Positions 38,514 through 48,873 of a DNA stretch of 64,000 nucleotides are shown here, piece after piece. Positions within the stretch are counted from its first letter, which is position 1, and each line of letters begins with the position of its first letter. The translations under genes were made by a program, and so were the position numbers. The DNA lies in assembly GCA_031286065.1 (NCBI GenBank), contig JAITUZ010000039.1, positions 39,600-103,599 of the forward strand, written 5' to 3'. Below the pieces are notes generated by a model, which was not told the origin of the DNA, made no database searches, and saw only the letters and a list, made by a program, of their open reading frames with translations. This DNA comes from Candidatus Methanimicrococcus odontotermitis (lineage in GTDB: Archaea; Halobacteriota; Methanosarcinia; Methanosarcinales; Methanosarcinaceae).

Positions 38514-40268
38514 ATGGCCGTTAAGATTACAGAAACCGCGCTTCGTGACGCGCACCAGTCATTAATTGCGACACGTATGAGAACCCGCGATATTTTAGAT
38601 ATCGTAGAGCAGTTGGACGATGTCGGATATTACTCGTTGGAAATGTGGGGCGGCGCGACGTTTGATACAAGCATCCGCTACCTCAACGAAGACCCGTGGC
38701 AGAGACTCAGAGAAATTAAATCCCGCATGAAAAAAACGCCGGCTCAAATGCTTCTCCGCGGCCAGAACCTGGTCGGATACCGCCATTATTCTGACGATGT
38801 TGTCGAAAAGTTCGTCACAAAAGCCTATGAAAACGGCATTGATATTTTCAGGATTTTTGATGCGCTCAACGACTTCAGAAACATCGAAACATCCGTCAGA
38901 GCCGCCAAAAAAGTCGGCGCGCACGTTCAGGGAACCGTCAGCTACACCATCAGTCCGGTCCACACCCCTGAAACATTTATAAAAATGGCAAAACAGCTCG
39001 AAGAGATGGACTGCGACTCCGTTTGTATCAAAGACATGGCAGGACTTCTATCTCCGGCGGCGGCTTCCGAAATCGTTACCGGCATGAAGAAAGAAGTGTC
39101 TGTTCCGATTTGCGTTCACTCCCACTGCACATCGGGAATGGCGCCTGCGATGTATTACGCGGCGGTAGAAGCCGGCGCGGACATTATTGACACCGCGATT
39201 TCTCCGTTCGGCTGGGGCAGTTCGCAGCCGCCGACAGAAGCGATGGTCGCCGCGTTCATGGGAACGAAATACGACACAGGCATTTCACTTGAGAAATTCA
39301 ATGAAATCACGCCGTTTTTCAGAAACTTGAAAGAGAAGTATAACTCCGTCTGCGACCCGATTTCAGAAACGATCGATGCCAACGTCATTCTCTACCAAAT
39401 TCCGGGCGGCATGCTGTCCAATTTGGTTTCTCAGCTCAAAGAACAGAATGCTCTTGACAAATACATGGATGTTTTAGCGGAAATGCCGCGCGTTCGGGAA
39501 GAACTCGGCTATCCGCCGCTTGTCACCCCGACCAGCCAAATTGTCGGAACACAAGCCGTTTTGAATGTTATCATGGGTGAGCGCTACAAAGTCATTCCCA
39601 AAGAAGTCAAAGATTATGCCCGCGGCTATTACGGCAAAACACCGGCATCGATGCCCCCTGAAATGATTTCATTAATTATCGGTGATGAACAGCCGATTAC
39701 AGTCAGACCGGGCGATTTGATTCCGCCGGAATATGAAAAGATGAAAAAAGAAGCGGAAGAAATGGGCATCGCCAAATCCGAAGAAGATATTTTGACGTAC
39801 ATTTTATATCCCGCAATCGCGCCGAAATTCCTCAAAGGCGAAGCGGAAGAAGAAGAATTGGCCTGCGGCTGCAATATTCCCGCTTCAAGCGGAACAAATG
39901 TCTCCGGCATCCCGACAGAGTACAGAGTAGAGGTGGACGGCAATGTCTTCGATGTTAAAGTCGAGCCGACCGGATACAGTATCCTCGCCGCCGACGGCGG
40001 AAACAAAAGAAACGGTGCCGCGCCCGCGGCTGAAAAGAGAGCGGGGGCGGACACACCCGGAGCTGTCGTCAGTTCCATGCAGGGAATGATACTTTCCATC
40101 AAAACCAAAGTCGGCGCTCATGTAAATGAAGGAGACGCGATTTGCATCATTGAAGCCATGAAGATGGAAAACGCGGTCAATTCCCCGAGATCCGGCATTG
40201 TCAAAGAAATCATCGTCGCTGAAGGAGATACGGTGTCCGGCGGCGATGCTCTGATGATCATTGAGTAA
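38514..40268 (+). CDS. pycB: Pyruvate carboxylase subunit B (carboxyltransferase plus biotin carrier)
   Basis: Transfers CO2 from carboxybiotin to pyruvate to form oxaloacetate. 584 residues: N-terminal HMG-CoA lyase-like carboxyltransferase domain ([29 protein letters not shown]), a conserved PycB/OadA middle domain, then a C-terminal biotinyl domain with the lysine in [10 protein letters not shown]. It needs the biotin ligase two genes downstream. A hinge rich in Ala and Gly joins the last two domains. Confidence 0.95.
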   Translation: MAVKITETALRDAHQSLIATRMRTRDILDIVEQLDDVGYYSLEMWGGATFDTSIRYLNEDPWQRLREIKSRMKKTPAQMLLRGQNLVGYRHYSDDVVEKFVTKAYENGIDIFRIFDALNDFRNIETSVRAAKKVGAHVQGTVSYTISPVHTPETFIKMAKQLEEMDCDSVCIKDMAGLLSPAAASEIVTGMKKEVSVPICVHSHCTSGMAPAMYYAAVEAGADIIDTAISPFGWGSSQPPTEAMVAAFMGTKYDTGISLEKFNEITPFFRNLKEKYNSVCDPISETIDANVILYQIPGGMLSNLVSQLKEQNALDKYMDVLAEMPRVREELGYPPLVTPTSQIVGTQAVLNVIMGERYKVIPKEVKDYARGYYGKTPASMPPEMISLIIGDEQPITVRPGDLIPPEYEKMKKEAEEMGIAKSEEDILTYILYPAIAPKFLKGEAEEEELACGCNIPASSGTNVSGIPTEYRVEVDGNVFDVKVEPTGYSILAADGGNKRNGAAPAAEKRAGADTPGAVVSSMQGMILSIKTKVGAHVNEGDAICIIEAMKMENAVNSPRSGIVKEIIVAEGDTVSGGDALMIIE

Positions 40269-40282
40269 GCGGAGGAACAGAA

Positions 40283-41782
40283 ATGTTTCAAAAAATCCTT
40301 GTCGCAAACCGCGGCGAAATCGCGATTCGTGTCATGCGCGCCTGCCGCGAAATGGACATAAAGACGGTGGCCGTGTATTCCGATGCCGATAACAAAGCGC
40401 TTTTCGCTATGTACGCCGACGAAGCGGCTTATGTCGGCGAAGCGCCCGCGAGCCGAAGTTATCTGAACATGGAAAAAATCATCGAAGTCGCAAAACAAAC
40501 CGGCTGCGATGCCGTCCATCCCGGCTACGGTTTCCTGTCGGAAAACGCGAAATTCGCCAGACGCTGCGAAGAAGAAGGCATAACGTTCATCGGCCCGTCC
40601 GCGAATGTCATTGAAAAACTCGGCAGCAAAATCGAGTCGCGCAAAATCGCAAAAGCGGCGAATATCCCGACAGTTCCGGGGACCGAAGACGCGGTCAAAG
40701 ATACGGAGGAAGCTGTTGCCGCCGCCAAAGAAATCGGTTATCCTGTTTTGATCAAAGCCTCCGCCGGCGGCGGCGGCATCGGCATGCGCGTCGTCAACAG
40801 CGAAGAAGAATTCAAGAACGCGCTTGAAACAACCATGCGCTTGGCAGGGTCGGCTTTCGGCGATCCGTCCGTTTTCATTGAAAAATATATTTTAAATCCG
40901 CGCCATATCGAAATTCAAATCATGGCCGACAAATTCGGCAACGTGATTTATTTGGGCGACCGTGAATGTTCCATTCAGCGCCGCCACCAAAAATTGATTG
41001 AAGAAGCACCGTCGCCGATTATGACGCAAAACCTCCGCGAAGAGATGGGTGACGCCGCCGTCCGCGCCGCCAAAGCGGTCGGATATTCCAATGCGGGAAC
41101 GGTGGAATTTATTTATTCCGACGGCAAATTCTATTTCCTGGAAGTCAACACGCGCCTCCAGGTCGAACACGGCATCACCGAGCTCATTACGGGCATCGAC
41201 CTCGTCAAAGCGCAGATACGCGTTGCGGCCGGCATGGAACTCGGCATGAAACAGGAAGATGTCTCCATCCGCGGCCACGCGATTGAATGCCGCATCAATG
41301 CCGAAGACCCGCTCAACGATTTCGCGCCGTCTCCCGGAAAAATCAGCAGATACAGGTCTTCCGGAGGACCCGGAATCCGCGTCGACAGCGGTGTCCACAC
41401 CGGATACACAATTTCACCGTATTATGATTCAATGATTTCAAAGCTGTGCGCGTACGGCGCGGACCGTAATGAAGCAATCGAGCGCATGAAACGCGCGCTT
41501 TATGAATATGTGGTCATCGGCGTGACAACGAATATTCCGTTCCATAAAGCTGTCATGGAAAACGAAGAATTCCGCAAAGGAAATCTTTCCACCAAATTCA
41601 TTGACGATAACGACATCGTGAATGCGATTCGGGATGTTTTGAAACGGGATTCCGCAAAAGGAGCGACGCTTGCTTCCGCTTTAGACAATGAAGAAGTTGT
41701 CGTTGCCGCAATTACGGCAGCCGTCGGCAGTTATATTTCCAACATCGCGGAAATCGAAAACAAGAAGAAAGGGAAAAAATAA
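40283..41782 (+). CDS. pycA: Pyruvate carboxylase subunit A (biotin carboxylase)
   Basis: ATP-dependent carboxylation of the PycB biotin. 499 residues: biotin carboxylase N-terminal domain ([20 protein letters not shown]), glycine-rich ATP loop ([14 protein letters not shown]), ATP-grasp domain with [14 protein letters not shown], and biotin carboxylase C-domain. It starts 14 bp after pycB behind GGAGGAA. In autotrophic or acetate-assimilating methanogens this supplies oxaloacetate for the partial TCA route. Confidence 0.96.
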   Translation: MFQKILVANRGEIAIRVMRACREMDIKTVAVYSDADNKALFAMYADEAAYVGEAPASRSYLNMEKIIEVAKQTGCDAVHPGYGFLSENAKFARRCEEEGITFIGPSANVIEKLGSKIESRKIAKAANIPTVPGTEDAVKDTEEAVAAAKEIGYPVLIKASAGGGGIGMRVVNSEEEFKNALETTMRLAGSAFGDPSVFIEKYILNPRHIEIQIMADKFGNVIYLGDRECSIQRRHQKLIEEAPSPIMTQNLREEMGDAAVRAAKAVGYSNAGTVEFIYSDGKFYFLEVNTRLQVEHGITELITGIDLVKAQIRVAAGMELGMKQEDVSIRGHAIECRINAEDPLNDFAPSPGKISRYRSSGGPGIRVDSGVHTGYTISPYYDSMISKLCAYGADRNEAIERMKRALYEYVVIGVTTNIPFHKAVMENEEFRKGNLSTKFIDDNDIVNAIRDVLKRDSAKGATLASALDNEEVVVAAITAAVGSYISNIAEIENKKKGKK

Positions 41783-41885
41783 ACCGGTGCGGCATGCGTC
41801 CGGTTTATTCAGCGGAAAAACCAAACACATATAAATATAGAAATAGAAATAAAAGAACGAAAGGCAAGAGTCGGGGAAACTCAGA

Positions 41886-42863
41886 ATGAAAAGCAAAAGA
41901 GCAGAAATTATCAATGCGTTTAAAGCCGCGGACGGAAAAGCTGTTTCGGGAGAAGAGCTGGGCAAAGAACTGGGCATTTCGCGAACGATGGTATGCAAAT
42001 ACATCAAAAGCTTGAAGGATGACGGCTATGAAATTTCATCGGCGCCGAAAAAAGGCTATGTTTTAAAATCCGTTCCCAAACTGCTTTATCCCGAAGAGAT
42101 TCTGTCGGGCTTAAAGACAACGCTGTTCGGCAAAAACATTCATTATTATGACGAAGCCGACTCTTCCAACAACATCGCTAAAAAACTGATGCCGACAGCA
42201 GAAGAAGGAACGATCGTTGTCGTTGAGCAGCAGACAGGCGGCCGCGGCCGTCTCGGCAGGCAATGGGCTTCCCCAAAAGGCGGCATTTGGTTTTCAACGA
42301 TATTGAAACCGCGCGTCGCGCTCAACGCCACATCGCGCCTGACACTGATATTCGGCCTCAGCGTTGCCAAAACATTAAGATACTACGGCTTTGACGCGAA
42401 AATCAAATGGCCTAATGACGTTTTGATCGGCGGCAAGAAAGTGTCCGGTATTCTGACAGAAGTGAACGCTGAAATCGACACCGTTGAATTTGTTATTATC
42501 GGCATCGGCATCAATGTCAATATGAGTCTGAAAGATATTCCGGAAGAGCTGCGCGAAAACTCCACCACCCTTCGCGACGAAAGCGGAAAAAGCATTGACC
42601 GCGTCGAGTTTCTTCAAAAACTTCTCTTTGAGATGGAACAAGACTATATCCGCTTCAGTACCCGCCCGTTCAGTGAGATAATGGAAGAAATTATCGCGCT
42701 TTCCGACACGGTTGGCCGGGAAGTGACGGTCAGCATGCCGAACAGGATTGCCGAAGGAACGGTTGTCGGCATTTCAAAGACCGGCGCGCTCCTTTTGAGA
42801 AGAAATGACGGCGAGATTGAAGAAATCATTGCCGGGCGCTGCCTGTACGCGAAAAAACAATAA
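41886..42863 (+). CDS. birA: Biotin-protein ligase with N-terminal HTH (BirA)
   Basis: Attaches biotin to PycB. 325 residues. The N-terminal winged helix (GEELGKELGISRTMVCKYIKSL) suggests it can also act as a biotin-responsive repressor. The catalytic domain has EQQTGGRGRLGRQWASP and KWPNDVLIGGKKVSGIL. Located ~100 bp after pycA on the same strand. No biotin synthesis genes are seen, so biotin is probably imported. Confidence 0.95.
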   Translation: MKSKRAEIINAFKAADGKAVSGEELGKELGISRTMVCKYIKSLKDDGYEISSAPKKGYVLKSVPKLLYPEEILSGLKTTLFGKNIHYYDEADSSNNIAKKLMPTAEEGTIVVVEQQTGGRGRLGRQWASPKGGIWFSTILKPRVALNATSRLTLIFGLSVAKTLRYYGFDAKIKWPNDVLIGGKKVSGILTEVNAEIDTVEFVIIGIGINVNMSLKDIPEELRENSTTLRDESGKSIDRVEFLQKLLFEMEQDYIRFSTRPFSEIMEEIIALSDTVGREVTVSMPNRIAEGTVVGISKTGALLLRRNDGEIEEIIAGRCLYAKKQ

Positions 42864-42898
42864 TCTAAAAAAAGAATTGAAAAAACGGAGATGAAAGA

Positions 42899-43591
42899 AT
42901 CCGATTCAAGCCTGTCCTATTATCGGCGCTGTCCGTTCAAAATCTCTTTTTTATTTTATCGGCGGCTTGCTTACTTTTGTGTGCCGCCGGTCTTTCTGCG
43001 GGCGCCGAAGGAGAACAGCCGGCTGCTTTGATATCGGATGACTATCAAATCATGCGCGACGGAGACGTTTTAGGATTAAAACAAGGTTACGGAATCACAC
43101 TGAAAGGATTTAGCAGCACCGCCGTTTTGGTTGAATTTCATAATGATTACGGCGATAATCTGTCCATCGGAAGCGCGGTGCTGAAAGAGAGCGAAACCGT
43201 TCGGTGTTATCGAATCACGGACACGGGCAAAACCGAAATTTTAAGGCTGACGCTGGATAAACTTTATTTGAACAATTCTCAAGTGATTGTCGGCTTTTCA
43301 GATATTTACCAGTTTGAAGACACGAACGGGGGATACACGGAAGAAACGGTTTGGACGCTTGAAACGGCTGCGCCGGATAATCCGTCAAACCCTCAAACAC
43401 CCGACAGCGAGGAGAATCCCGGCAATGTCGGACAAGAACTCATCGCCAAGCCGATTTATATCATTATTACGATCAGTCTCGCCACAATCGTTCTGATCGG
43501 AATCATCATTCTTTTCAGAAAAAAAGAAAAAGCCGGCCAAAGAAAAAGAACAAAGCGCTCAAAGAAAAAAGATCGAAAAGAAGAGCGCTGA
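42899..43591 (+). CDS. Secreted protein with C-terminal membrane anchor; start uncertain
   Basis: The clear frame from the TTG at 42977 gives 204 residues: a mature domain, a Pro/Asn linker (DNPSNPQTPDSEENPG), a membrane helix (YIIITISLATIVLIGIIILF) and a Lys/Arg-rich tail. A signal-peptide-like hydrophobic stretch (FKPVLLSALSVQNLFFILSA) continues upstream in the same frame to about 42899, yet no ATG, GTG or TTG precedes it before a TGA at 42878. An ATG at 42891 right behind GGAG is off by one base. A missing A in its first codons would join them as MKEIRFKPVLL. So either the gene has a 1-bp deletion (or assembly error) or it uses an odd start. The domain is not recognised. Confidence 0.6.
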   Translation: MRFKPVLLSALSVQNLFFILSAACLLLCAAGLSAGAEGEQPAALISDDYQIMRDGDVLGLKQGYGITLKGFSSTAVLVEFHNDYGDNLSIGSAVLKESETVRCYRITDTGKTEILRLTLDKLYLNNSQVIVGFSDIYQFEDTNGGYTEETVWTLETAAPDNPSNPQTPDSEENPGNVGQELIAKPIYIIITISLATIVLIGIIILFRKKEKAGQRKRTKRSKKKDRKEER

Positions 43592-43618
43592 ACAAATCGA
43601 TCTTTGCGGCATCTTTTT

Positions 43619-44215
43619 TTATTTTTCTTCTTCTTTTTTAATGGAAATGATCAATTTCTTCTTGGTCACCGGCTCCAGCCGCTTCCATTCAATCACCGAA
43701 TCTTCTTTCAAAATGAAATCTTCTGCGCGTTTGTCAATGAGTTCTCCGTTCACTTCATAAAGATAGAAACCTTTTTCACCGTCCGTCGCCACAATGAAAT
43801 CTTTGCCGCCGATATTTTTAACTTCCACCACAGAAACCGTTTTGAAAACTTCCATTAAAGTCGTACCCGAGCCGACTTCCAGCCGTTTAACGGGAACGAA
43901 CGAATCAAAAGAGCCGGCAAAATTCTTTTTCTTCAAAGAAAAAACATGCGTTTTTCCGTAAACTTTCCGTTCGATTAGATCGGCGTCTTCTAAAACTTTG
44001 ATATGTTTGGAAGTGACGGGGACGGAAATTCCCAAGTTCCGCGCGAGCGCTGAAATATGCATGTCTTCTTCTGCTAAAAACTGCAGGATTTTTTGGCGTG
44101 TCTGACTCGAAACAGCGGCAAAGATCTGCGTGTTTTCCGTCTGTGATTCTTCTTTTCGATGCCGGCCGGTTTTAGATTTTTGAGACGGTTTAGAAGAAAC
44201 GGGTTTTGCTGCCAT
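43619..44215 (-). CDS. ArsR-type winged-helix regulator with C-terminal DUF4430-like domain
   Basis: 198 residues. A Lys/Ser-rich N-terminus leads to a winged helix at residues ~30-95 (AVSSQTRQKILQFL, HISALARNLGISVPVTSKHI, LIERKVYGKTHVFSL). A C-terminal beta domain then reads TLMEVFKTVSVVEVKN, GEKGFYLYEVNGELIDKRAEDF and GSVIEW-like EDSVIEWKRL, which resembles DUF4430-type ligand-binding domains. There is no membrane helix. It is divergent from the DUF2207/LemA genes and may control them. Confidence 0.75.
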   Translation of the reverse strand: MAAKPVSSKPSQKSKTGRHRKEESQTENTQIFAAVSSQTRQKILQFLAEEDMHISALARNLGISVPVTSKHIKVLEDADLIERKVYGKTHVFSLKKKNFAGSFDSFVPVKRLEVGSGTTLMEVFKTVSVVEVKNIGGKDFIVATDGEKGFYLYEVNGELIDKRAEDFILKEDSVIEWKRLEPVTKKKLIISIKKEEEK

Positions 44216-44308
44216 ATACCATATATTCCTTGGTGAAAGATTAAGTTTTTAGTAGAAGAGGTGATAAATAATGCTTATAACTAACATATTTAATCAAATG
44301 GACTAAGA

Positions 44309-44316
44309 TATATAAA
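44309..44316 (+). promoter_or_regulatory. TATA box of the DUF2207 gene in the divergent promoter region
   Basis: TATATAAA at 44309-44316 lies 43 bases before the ATG at 44360, so a start site near 44340 would give a ~20-base leader. The same 144-base gap also serves the divergent ArsR-type regulator. Confidence 0.5.
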
Positions 44317-44359
44317 CTTAACATTTCGATATTTAAACAACTCAAACAGACGGGAAAAC

Positions 44360-46204
44360 ATGACTCTGAAAAAATGGAAACTGTCACGGCCGGCAGTTAT
44401 TTTATTTACAGTCTTAGCGGCCATTTTATTGATGACATCCGCCGCCGCAGCAAAATCTTATTCATTTGACAAAATCACGCAGGATGTCGCGATTGACGAA
44501 AACGGCGTAACGCATGTGACCAATAAATTATACTACGATTTTGAAACGAGCCCGGAAGATCAATATCAAGAAGTATATTACGTCATCATTCAATCAGAAA
44601 ATACGTCGATTCAAAACATTTCCGGATATTTGGAAGATTATGAAAACTCAAGCTTTAATTCATACAAAAACTCATACGGGTATGAAGTGACGGCAAATCT
44701 TCCGCAGCCGAATCCGGAAAAAGCGGTTTTTGTCATCTCATATGAATATAACGGCGGCATTAATGTTTACAATGATATCACTGAATTCAATTATATTCTC
44801 CGAAGCAACCGGTGGAGTGAAGCCGCGGATGTTTTTGAAGCGAACATCACCATTAACGGCGTTTTGGACCAAACCGTTTCAGGCAGCAGCCCGTATCTTA
44901 TATTTACGCATCCGAATCTGAATATAACAAATATGTCAACCGCCGGAACGAATACGCGAACGATTCGGGCTGCTGTTTTGGAACAGTATGTTCCGGCTTA
45001 TTCTTGGATGGAGGTTCGCATCCTTTACCCGCGCATGGAAAATCCGGACAGCTCTCATGTGACGATTATCAATAAAAACGGATTGGACGGCATATTGGAC
45101 GAGGAGGAGGAATACGCAAGAAAATCTTTTTATCCGGTTTATTTAACGCTTCTTCAAATCCTGATTATTTTCGGCGGCATCGGCGGCTTCAGTTATATTT
45201 ATTTCAGATACGGCAGAGAGCCGAATGTCAATTATTCTGATTTGTATGAGCGCGAAATTCCGTCAGACACGAAACCGGCTCTTGTCAACGCGATTGTTTC
45301 CGGACACGGAAAACCGAGTATGGACGCGTTTGTTTCGACCATTATGAGTTTGGCAGACAATGATTATTTGTCGATTCGGGAACGAAGCGATCTAAGCAAA
45401 AGCGGTAAAGAGAGAAAAACCGTTGTTCTGAAATTTGAACGCGCCGCTGATTCGAACCTTGAAAAAATTGAAACAAATGTTTATTATTTTTTGAAAAGAT
45501 ATGCCGTTGATGATGAAATCAATTGGAAAGATTTTCAAAAGAAACTCGGGTCTAATGATTCCTTCTATAATTTCTTGAACAAATGGAACGCGGATGTCCA
45601 AAAACAAGCCCGTTTTGACACGTATTTTGACAGCAAAGGAAACAAATTGATTGGAAGCCTCGGCTTCGCCGTCCTCATTGAGGCGATTTTAATGTATTTC
45701 CTTTCTGAAGCCATTGCGCCCGTCATTTTATATCCGCTGACTTCTGTTACAGCGGCCGCATGCATTCTGACCGGCGTTTTTGGAATCATATTCATCACCT
45801 ATCCGCTCATTTTCAAAAAATCAATGGGCAGGTGGACAAAAGACGGACGCCTCTTTTATTTGAAGTGGAAAAATTTCGAAAAATATCTGACAGATTACTC
45901 TTTGATTGAAAAGTATCCGCCGGCATCGATAATTATTTGGGACCATTATATTGTTTACGCGATGGCTCTTGGCGTTGCTGATGAAGCGCTGAAGAATATG
46001 AATTTGGCGACGCCTGCCGGAAGCATGCAGAGCAGTCGCTTCGGATACATTTATTACTATCCGTTCTTCTACGCAGGAATGAGAAATTCATACATGTCTT
46101 CCACCCCTCAGAGCAGCGGCGGCGGGGTCGGCGGACCGGGCGGCGGCTTTGGAGGCGGCGGGGTCGGCGGCGGTTTTGGCGGCGGCTTCGGAGGCGCACG
46201 CTGA
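44360..46204 (+). CDS. DUF2207 membrane protein with Gly-rich tail
   Basis: 614 residues. Signal peptide (VILFTVLAAILLMTSAAAAK), extracytoplasmic DUF2207 domain beginning SYSFDKITQDVAIDENGVTHV, and a first membrane helix near residue 260 (LLQILIIFGGIGGFSYIYFR). A cytoplasmic region with a further hydrophobic pair follows near 440-480. The C-terminus is a glycine repeat tail (GGGFGGGGVGGGFGG), as is usual in this family. DUF2207 proteins are commonly paired with LemA, as here; their exact role in the membrane is unknown. Confidence 0.85.
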   Translation: MTLKKWKLSRPAVILFTVLAAILLMTSAAAAKSYSFDKITQDVAIDENGVTHVTNKLYYDFETSPEDQYQEVYYVIIQSENTSIQNISGYLEDYENSSFNSYKNSYGYEVTANLPQPNPEKAVFVISYEYNGGINVYNDITEFNYILRSNRWSEAADVFEANITINGVLDQTVSGSSPYLIFTHPNLNITNMSTAGTNTRTIRAAVLEQYVPAYSWMEVRILYPRMENPDSSHVTIINKNGLDGILDEEEEYARKSFYPVYLTLLQILIIFGGIGGFSYIYFRYGREPNVNYSDLYEREIPSDTKPALVNAIVSGHGKPSMDAFVSTIMSLADNDYLSIRERSDLSKSGKERKTVVLKFERAADSNLEKIETNVYYFLKRYAVDDEINWKDFQKKLGSNDSFYNFLNKWNADVQKQARFDTYFDSKGNKLIGSLGFAVLIEAILMYFLSEAIAPVILYPLTSVTAAACILTGVFGIIFITYPLIFKKSMGRWTKDGRLFYLKWKNFEKYLTDYSLIEKYPPASIIIWDHYIVYAMALGVADEALKNMNLATPAGSMQSSRFGYIYYYPFFYAGMRNSYMSSTPQSSGGGVGGPGGGFGGGGVGGGFGGGFGGAR

Positions 46205-46233
46205 AAACAGCTGTTTCCTTGAACAGGCAGGGA

Positions 46234-46247
46234 ATATAAATATTTAA
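46234..46247 (+). promoter_or_regulatory. Possible promoter before lemA
   Basis: ATATAAATATTTAA lies 30 bases after the DUF2207 stop and about 75 bases before lemA, so lemA may also be transcribed by itself. An AAAGGAGAA ribosome binding site precedes the lemA ATG. Confidence 0.35.
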
Positions 46248-46320
46248 GAATTATAAAAGTAAAGTAAATAAATGAAATCGTCCGGAAAAAACGGACCGAT
46301 AAAAAGGAGAAAAGAAAAAA

Positions 46321-46896
46321 ATGGCAACCGGCATAATCATCGGAATCACCGCAATTGTTTTAATCGTTTTGCTTTTGATTTTTCTCGCCGTAATCGCGGC
46401 GATATATAATGGTTTAGTTAAAAGCCGAAATTTTGTTGACAATGCTTGGAGTCAAATTGAAGTTCAATTGAAGAGAAGATATGATTTGATTCCGAATCTT
46501 GTCGAAACTGTAAAAGGCTACGCGGGCCATGAAAAAGAGACATTGGAAAAAGTAATTGCCGCCCGCTCGGCCTCAATGACGGCAAAAACGCCTCATGCCG
46601 CGGCGGAAGCATCCAACATGCTGACCTCGACTTTGAAAAGCCTTTTCGCCGTCGCGGAGTCTTATCCGGATTTGAAAGCCAACATCAATTTTATGGACCT
46701 TCAAAACCAACTGAAAGACACGGAAGACAAAATCGCTTACACACGCCAATTCTATAACGACACTGTCACGAAATACAACACTTCTATCCAAACGATTCCG
46801 AGAAATATTGTCGCAAAAATTTGCGGTTTTGAGAAGAAAGACCTCTTTGACGCCGGACCTGAAGAAGTCAGAGAAGCGCCTCAAATCCGGTTCTGA
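46321..46896 (+). CDS. lemA: LemA family protein
   Basis: 191 residues. N-terminal membrane helix ([20 protein letters not shown]) and then the helical LemA domain with [39 protein letters not shown] (core [16 protein letters not shown] [18 protein letters not shown]) and [15 protein letters not shown]. It pairs with the DUF2207 protein upstream. Bacterial LemA proteins act with TPM/DUF2207 partners at the membrane; the function is not settled. Confidence 0.92.
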   Translation: MATGIIIGITAIVLIVLLLIFLAVIAAIYNGLVKSRNFVDNAWSQIEVQLKRRYDLIPNLVETVKGYAGHEKETLEKVIAARSASMTAKTPHAAAEASNMLTSTLKSLFAVAESYPDLKANINFMDLQNQLKDTEDKIAYTRQFYNDTVTKYNTSIQTIPRNIVAKICGFEKKDLFDAGPEEVREAPQIRF

Positions 46897-47016
46897 TTTT
46901 GTCTTTTACGGCAGAATCAATTTCTTTTTTGCAATCGGTTGATTTAAATTGTTTGTTTTGTTAGTTCTTTCATCTGATTTTTTACTTAATTTTTTTTCAA
47001 TATAAGAGGATCAAAT

Positions 47017-48042
47017 ATGCATATTACGGAAGGGCAAAGCAAATTGGTCAAACCGATCGTGCCGGCTGAAATCACGGCGGACATGGATTTGGACGCGTTC
47101 ACCGCCACGCTCGCAGGGTGCGGATTCGGCGCGAGAAGAATCGGAAAAGCGGCGGACATTTACACGGAAATGCTCTCGGATGAGAAAGCGGTCAAATTTT
47201 TCGGTCTGGCCGGCGCGATGGTTCCGGCAGGCATGCGTAAAATCATCGCGGATCTGATCCGTGACGGACATATCAATGTGCTTGTGACGACCGGCGCGAA
47301 TATGGTCCATGACGCTTTGGAAGGACTTTATATGCCTCATTTTGTCGGGGACGATACGGCCAATGACGCTGAACTTCGAGAAGAAGGCATCGACCGCATT
47401 TATGATGTTTATCTGCCCGACAACCATTTTGAAGATTTTGAAGGGTTCATGCAGGAAATCATCGCGGAGCTGCCGACGGAAAAACCAATATCGATCGTGG
47501 ATTTCATGCGCCATATGGGGAAAAATATCGACAATCCGGATTCCATTCTGAGAGCGGCTTATGACATGAATGTTCCGATTTACTGCCCGGCGTTTCCCGA
47601 CTCCGTCATCGGCCTTCAAGCTTGGCTTTACAAAGAAACGAATCCGCTTGTCATTGATGCGCTTGGAGACATGCACGATTTGATGGATATTTGCTGGGAA
47701 GCTGAAAAAGCAGGCGCGGTTTTTGTCGGCGGCGGCGTCCCGAAAAATTACACGCTTCAGACGATGCTTGTGACGCCGCGCGAATTTGACTATGTCATTC
47801 AATTGACGATGGACACGCCGCAAACCGGCGGCCTTTCGGGCGCCACTTTGGACGAAGCGGTGTCGTGGGGAAAAGTGAACGCCGAATCAAAGACGGTGAC
47901 CGTTTATTCTGACGCGACGATCACATTGCCGCTGATGGTCGGCGCGGCCAGAGCCCGTTTGAAAAAAAGAGCGAACGCGGACACTGAGCATGAAAAGAAA
48001 AACGAAACTGATAAAGACGGCATAACATATCCGACGGACTGA
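47017..48042 (+). CDS. dys: Deoxyhypusine synthase
   Basis: Moves the aminobutyl group of spermidine to a lysine of archaeal aIF5A. 341 residues. NAD-binding and substrate motifs are visible (VTTGANMVHDALEGL, VFVGGGVPKNY), and the active-site lysine lies in EAVSWGKVNAESKTVTVY. An AGAGGA site precedes the ATG. Followed by pyrF after 6 bp. Confidence 0.95.
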   Translation: MHITEGQSKLVKPIVPAEITADMDLDAFTATLAGCGFGARRIGKAADIYTEMLSDEKAVKFFGLAGAMVPAGMRKIIADLIRDGHINVLVTTGANMVHDALEGLYMPHFVGDDTANDAELREEGIDRIYDVYLPDNHFEDFEGFMQEIIAELPTEKPISIVDFMRHMGKNIDNPDSILRAAYDMNVPIYCPAFPDSVIGLQAWLYKETNPLVIDALGDMHDLMDICWEAEKAGAVFVGGGVPKNYTLQTMLVTPREFDYVIQLTMDTPQTGGLSGATLDEAVSWGKVNAESKTVTVYSDATITLPLMVGAARARLKKRANADTEHEKKNETDKDGITYPTD

Positions 48043-48048
48043 GGGAAA

Positions 48049-48723
48049 ATGAGGACAAAAACAGCATTTCAAAGAAAAACGGGAATTATTTTGGCGTTGG
48101 ATGTCGCCGACGAAGACGGCACTTTGAAGATTACGGCGGAGACGGCTGATTTGGTCGACGCCGTTAAAATCGGATATCCGCTGATTCTCGGAACAGGACT
48201 TCAAATTGTCTCAAAATTGGAAAAATACGCGCCGGTCATCGCTGATTTTAAAGTGGCCGACATTCCGAATACAGACCGGCTGATTTGCGAGCACGTTTTT
48301 AAAGCCGGCTGCGCCGCCGTCATTGTCCAAGGTTTTACCGGCCCCGACAGTTTGGCGGAATGCGTGAAGACGGCAAATGAATTCGGTGGCAAAGTGTTTG
48401 TCGTCTCTGAAATGAGTCACCCCGGCGGCGATCATTTCTTTACCGACGGCGTTTCCAAAGAAATCGCGGCCCTTGCCAAAAAATCAGGCGCGTTTGGAAT
48501 TGTCGCGCCGGCGACTCGGCCGGAACGTGTCAAAGAACTGCGCGCCGTCATCGGTAATGATTTAAAAATCATTTCTCCGGGCGTCGGCGCTCAAGGCGGC
48601 AGCGCGGCGGACACCATCAAAGCGGGCGCGGACTGGGTGATTGTCGGGCGCGGCATTTACAGTGCGGAAAATCCGAGAGGCGAAGCGATGAAAGTGAAAG
48701 CGGAGATTGAAGAATTGATTTAA
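48049..48723 (+). CDS. pyrF: Orotidine 5'-phosphate decarboxylase
   Basis: Last step of UMP synthesis. 224 residues in a TIM barrel. The catalytic Asp/Lys set is in [13 protein letters not shown], with the N-terminal [11 protein letters not shown] and the C-terminal phosphate-binding SPGVGAQGG and VIVGRGIY. Close to dys (6 bp), so probably co-transcribed. Confidence 0.95.
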   Translation: MRTKTAFQRKTGIILALDVADEDGTLKITAETADLVDAVKIGYPLILGTGLQIVSKLEKYAPVIADFKVADIPNTDRLICEHVFKAGCAAVIVQGFTGPDSLAECVKTANEFGGKVFVVSEMSHPGGDHFFTDGVSKEIAALAKKSGAFGIVAPATRPERVKELRAVIGNDLKIISPGVGAQGGSAADTIKAGADWVIVGRGIYSAENPRGEAMKVKAEIEELI

Positions 48724-48873
48724 CATTTGATTTAAATCAAAATGCCGATGATGAGAGATTTGGCTGATTGTTGTGATGAGCCCTATGAGTCCTGAGGCGT
48801 TTTGATCATTTTGTTTTTAATGCATTGCTTTTGAATTGAGAGATAAGCACCGCTAATCTGCATCCCCCCTCCT

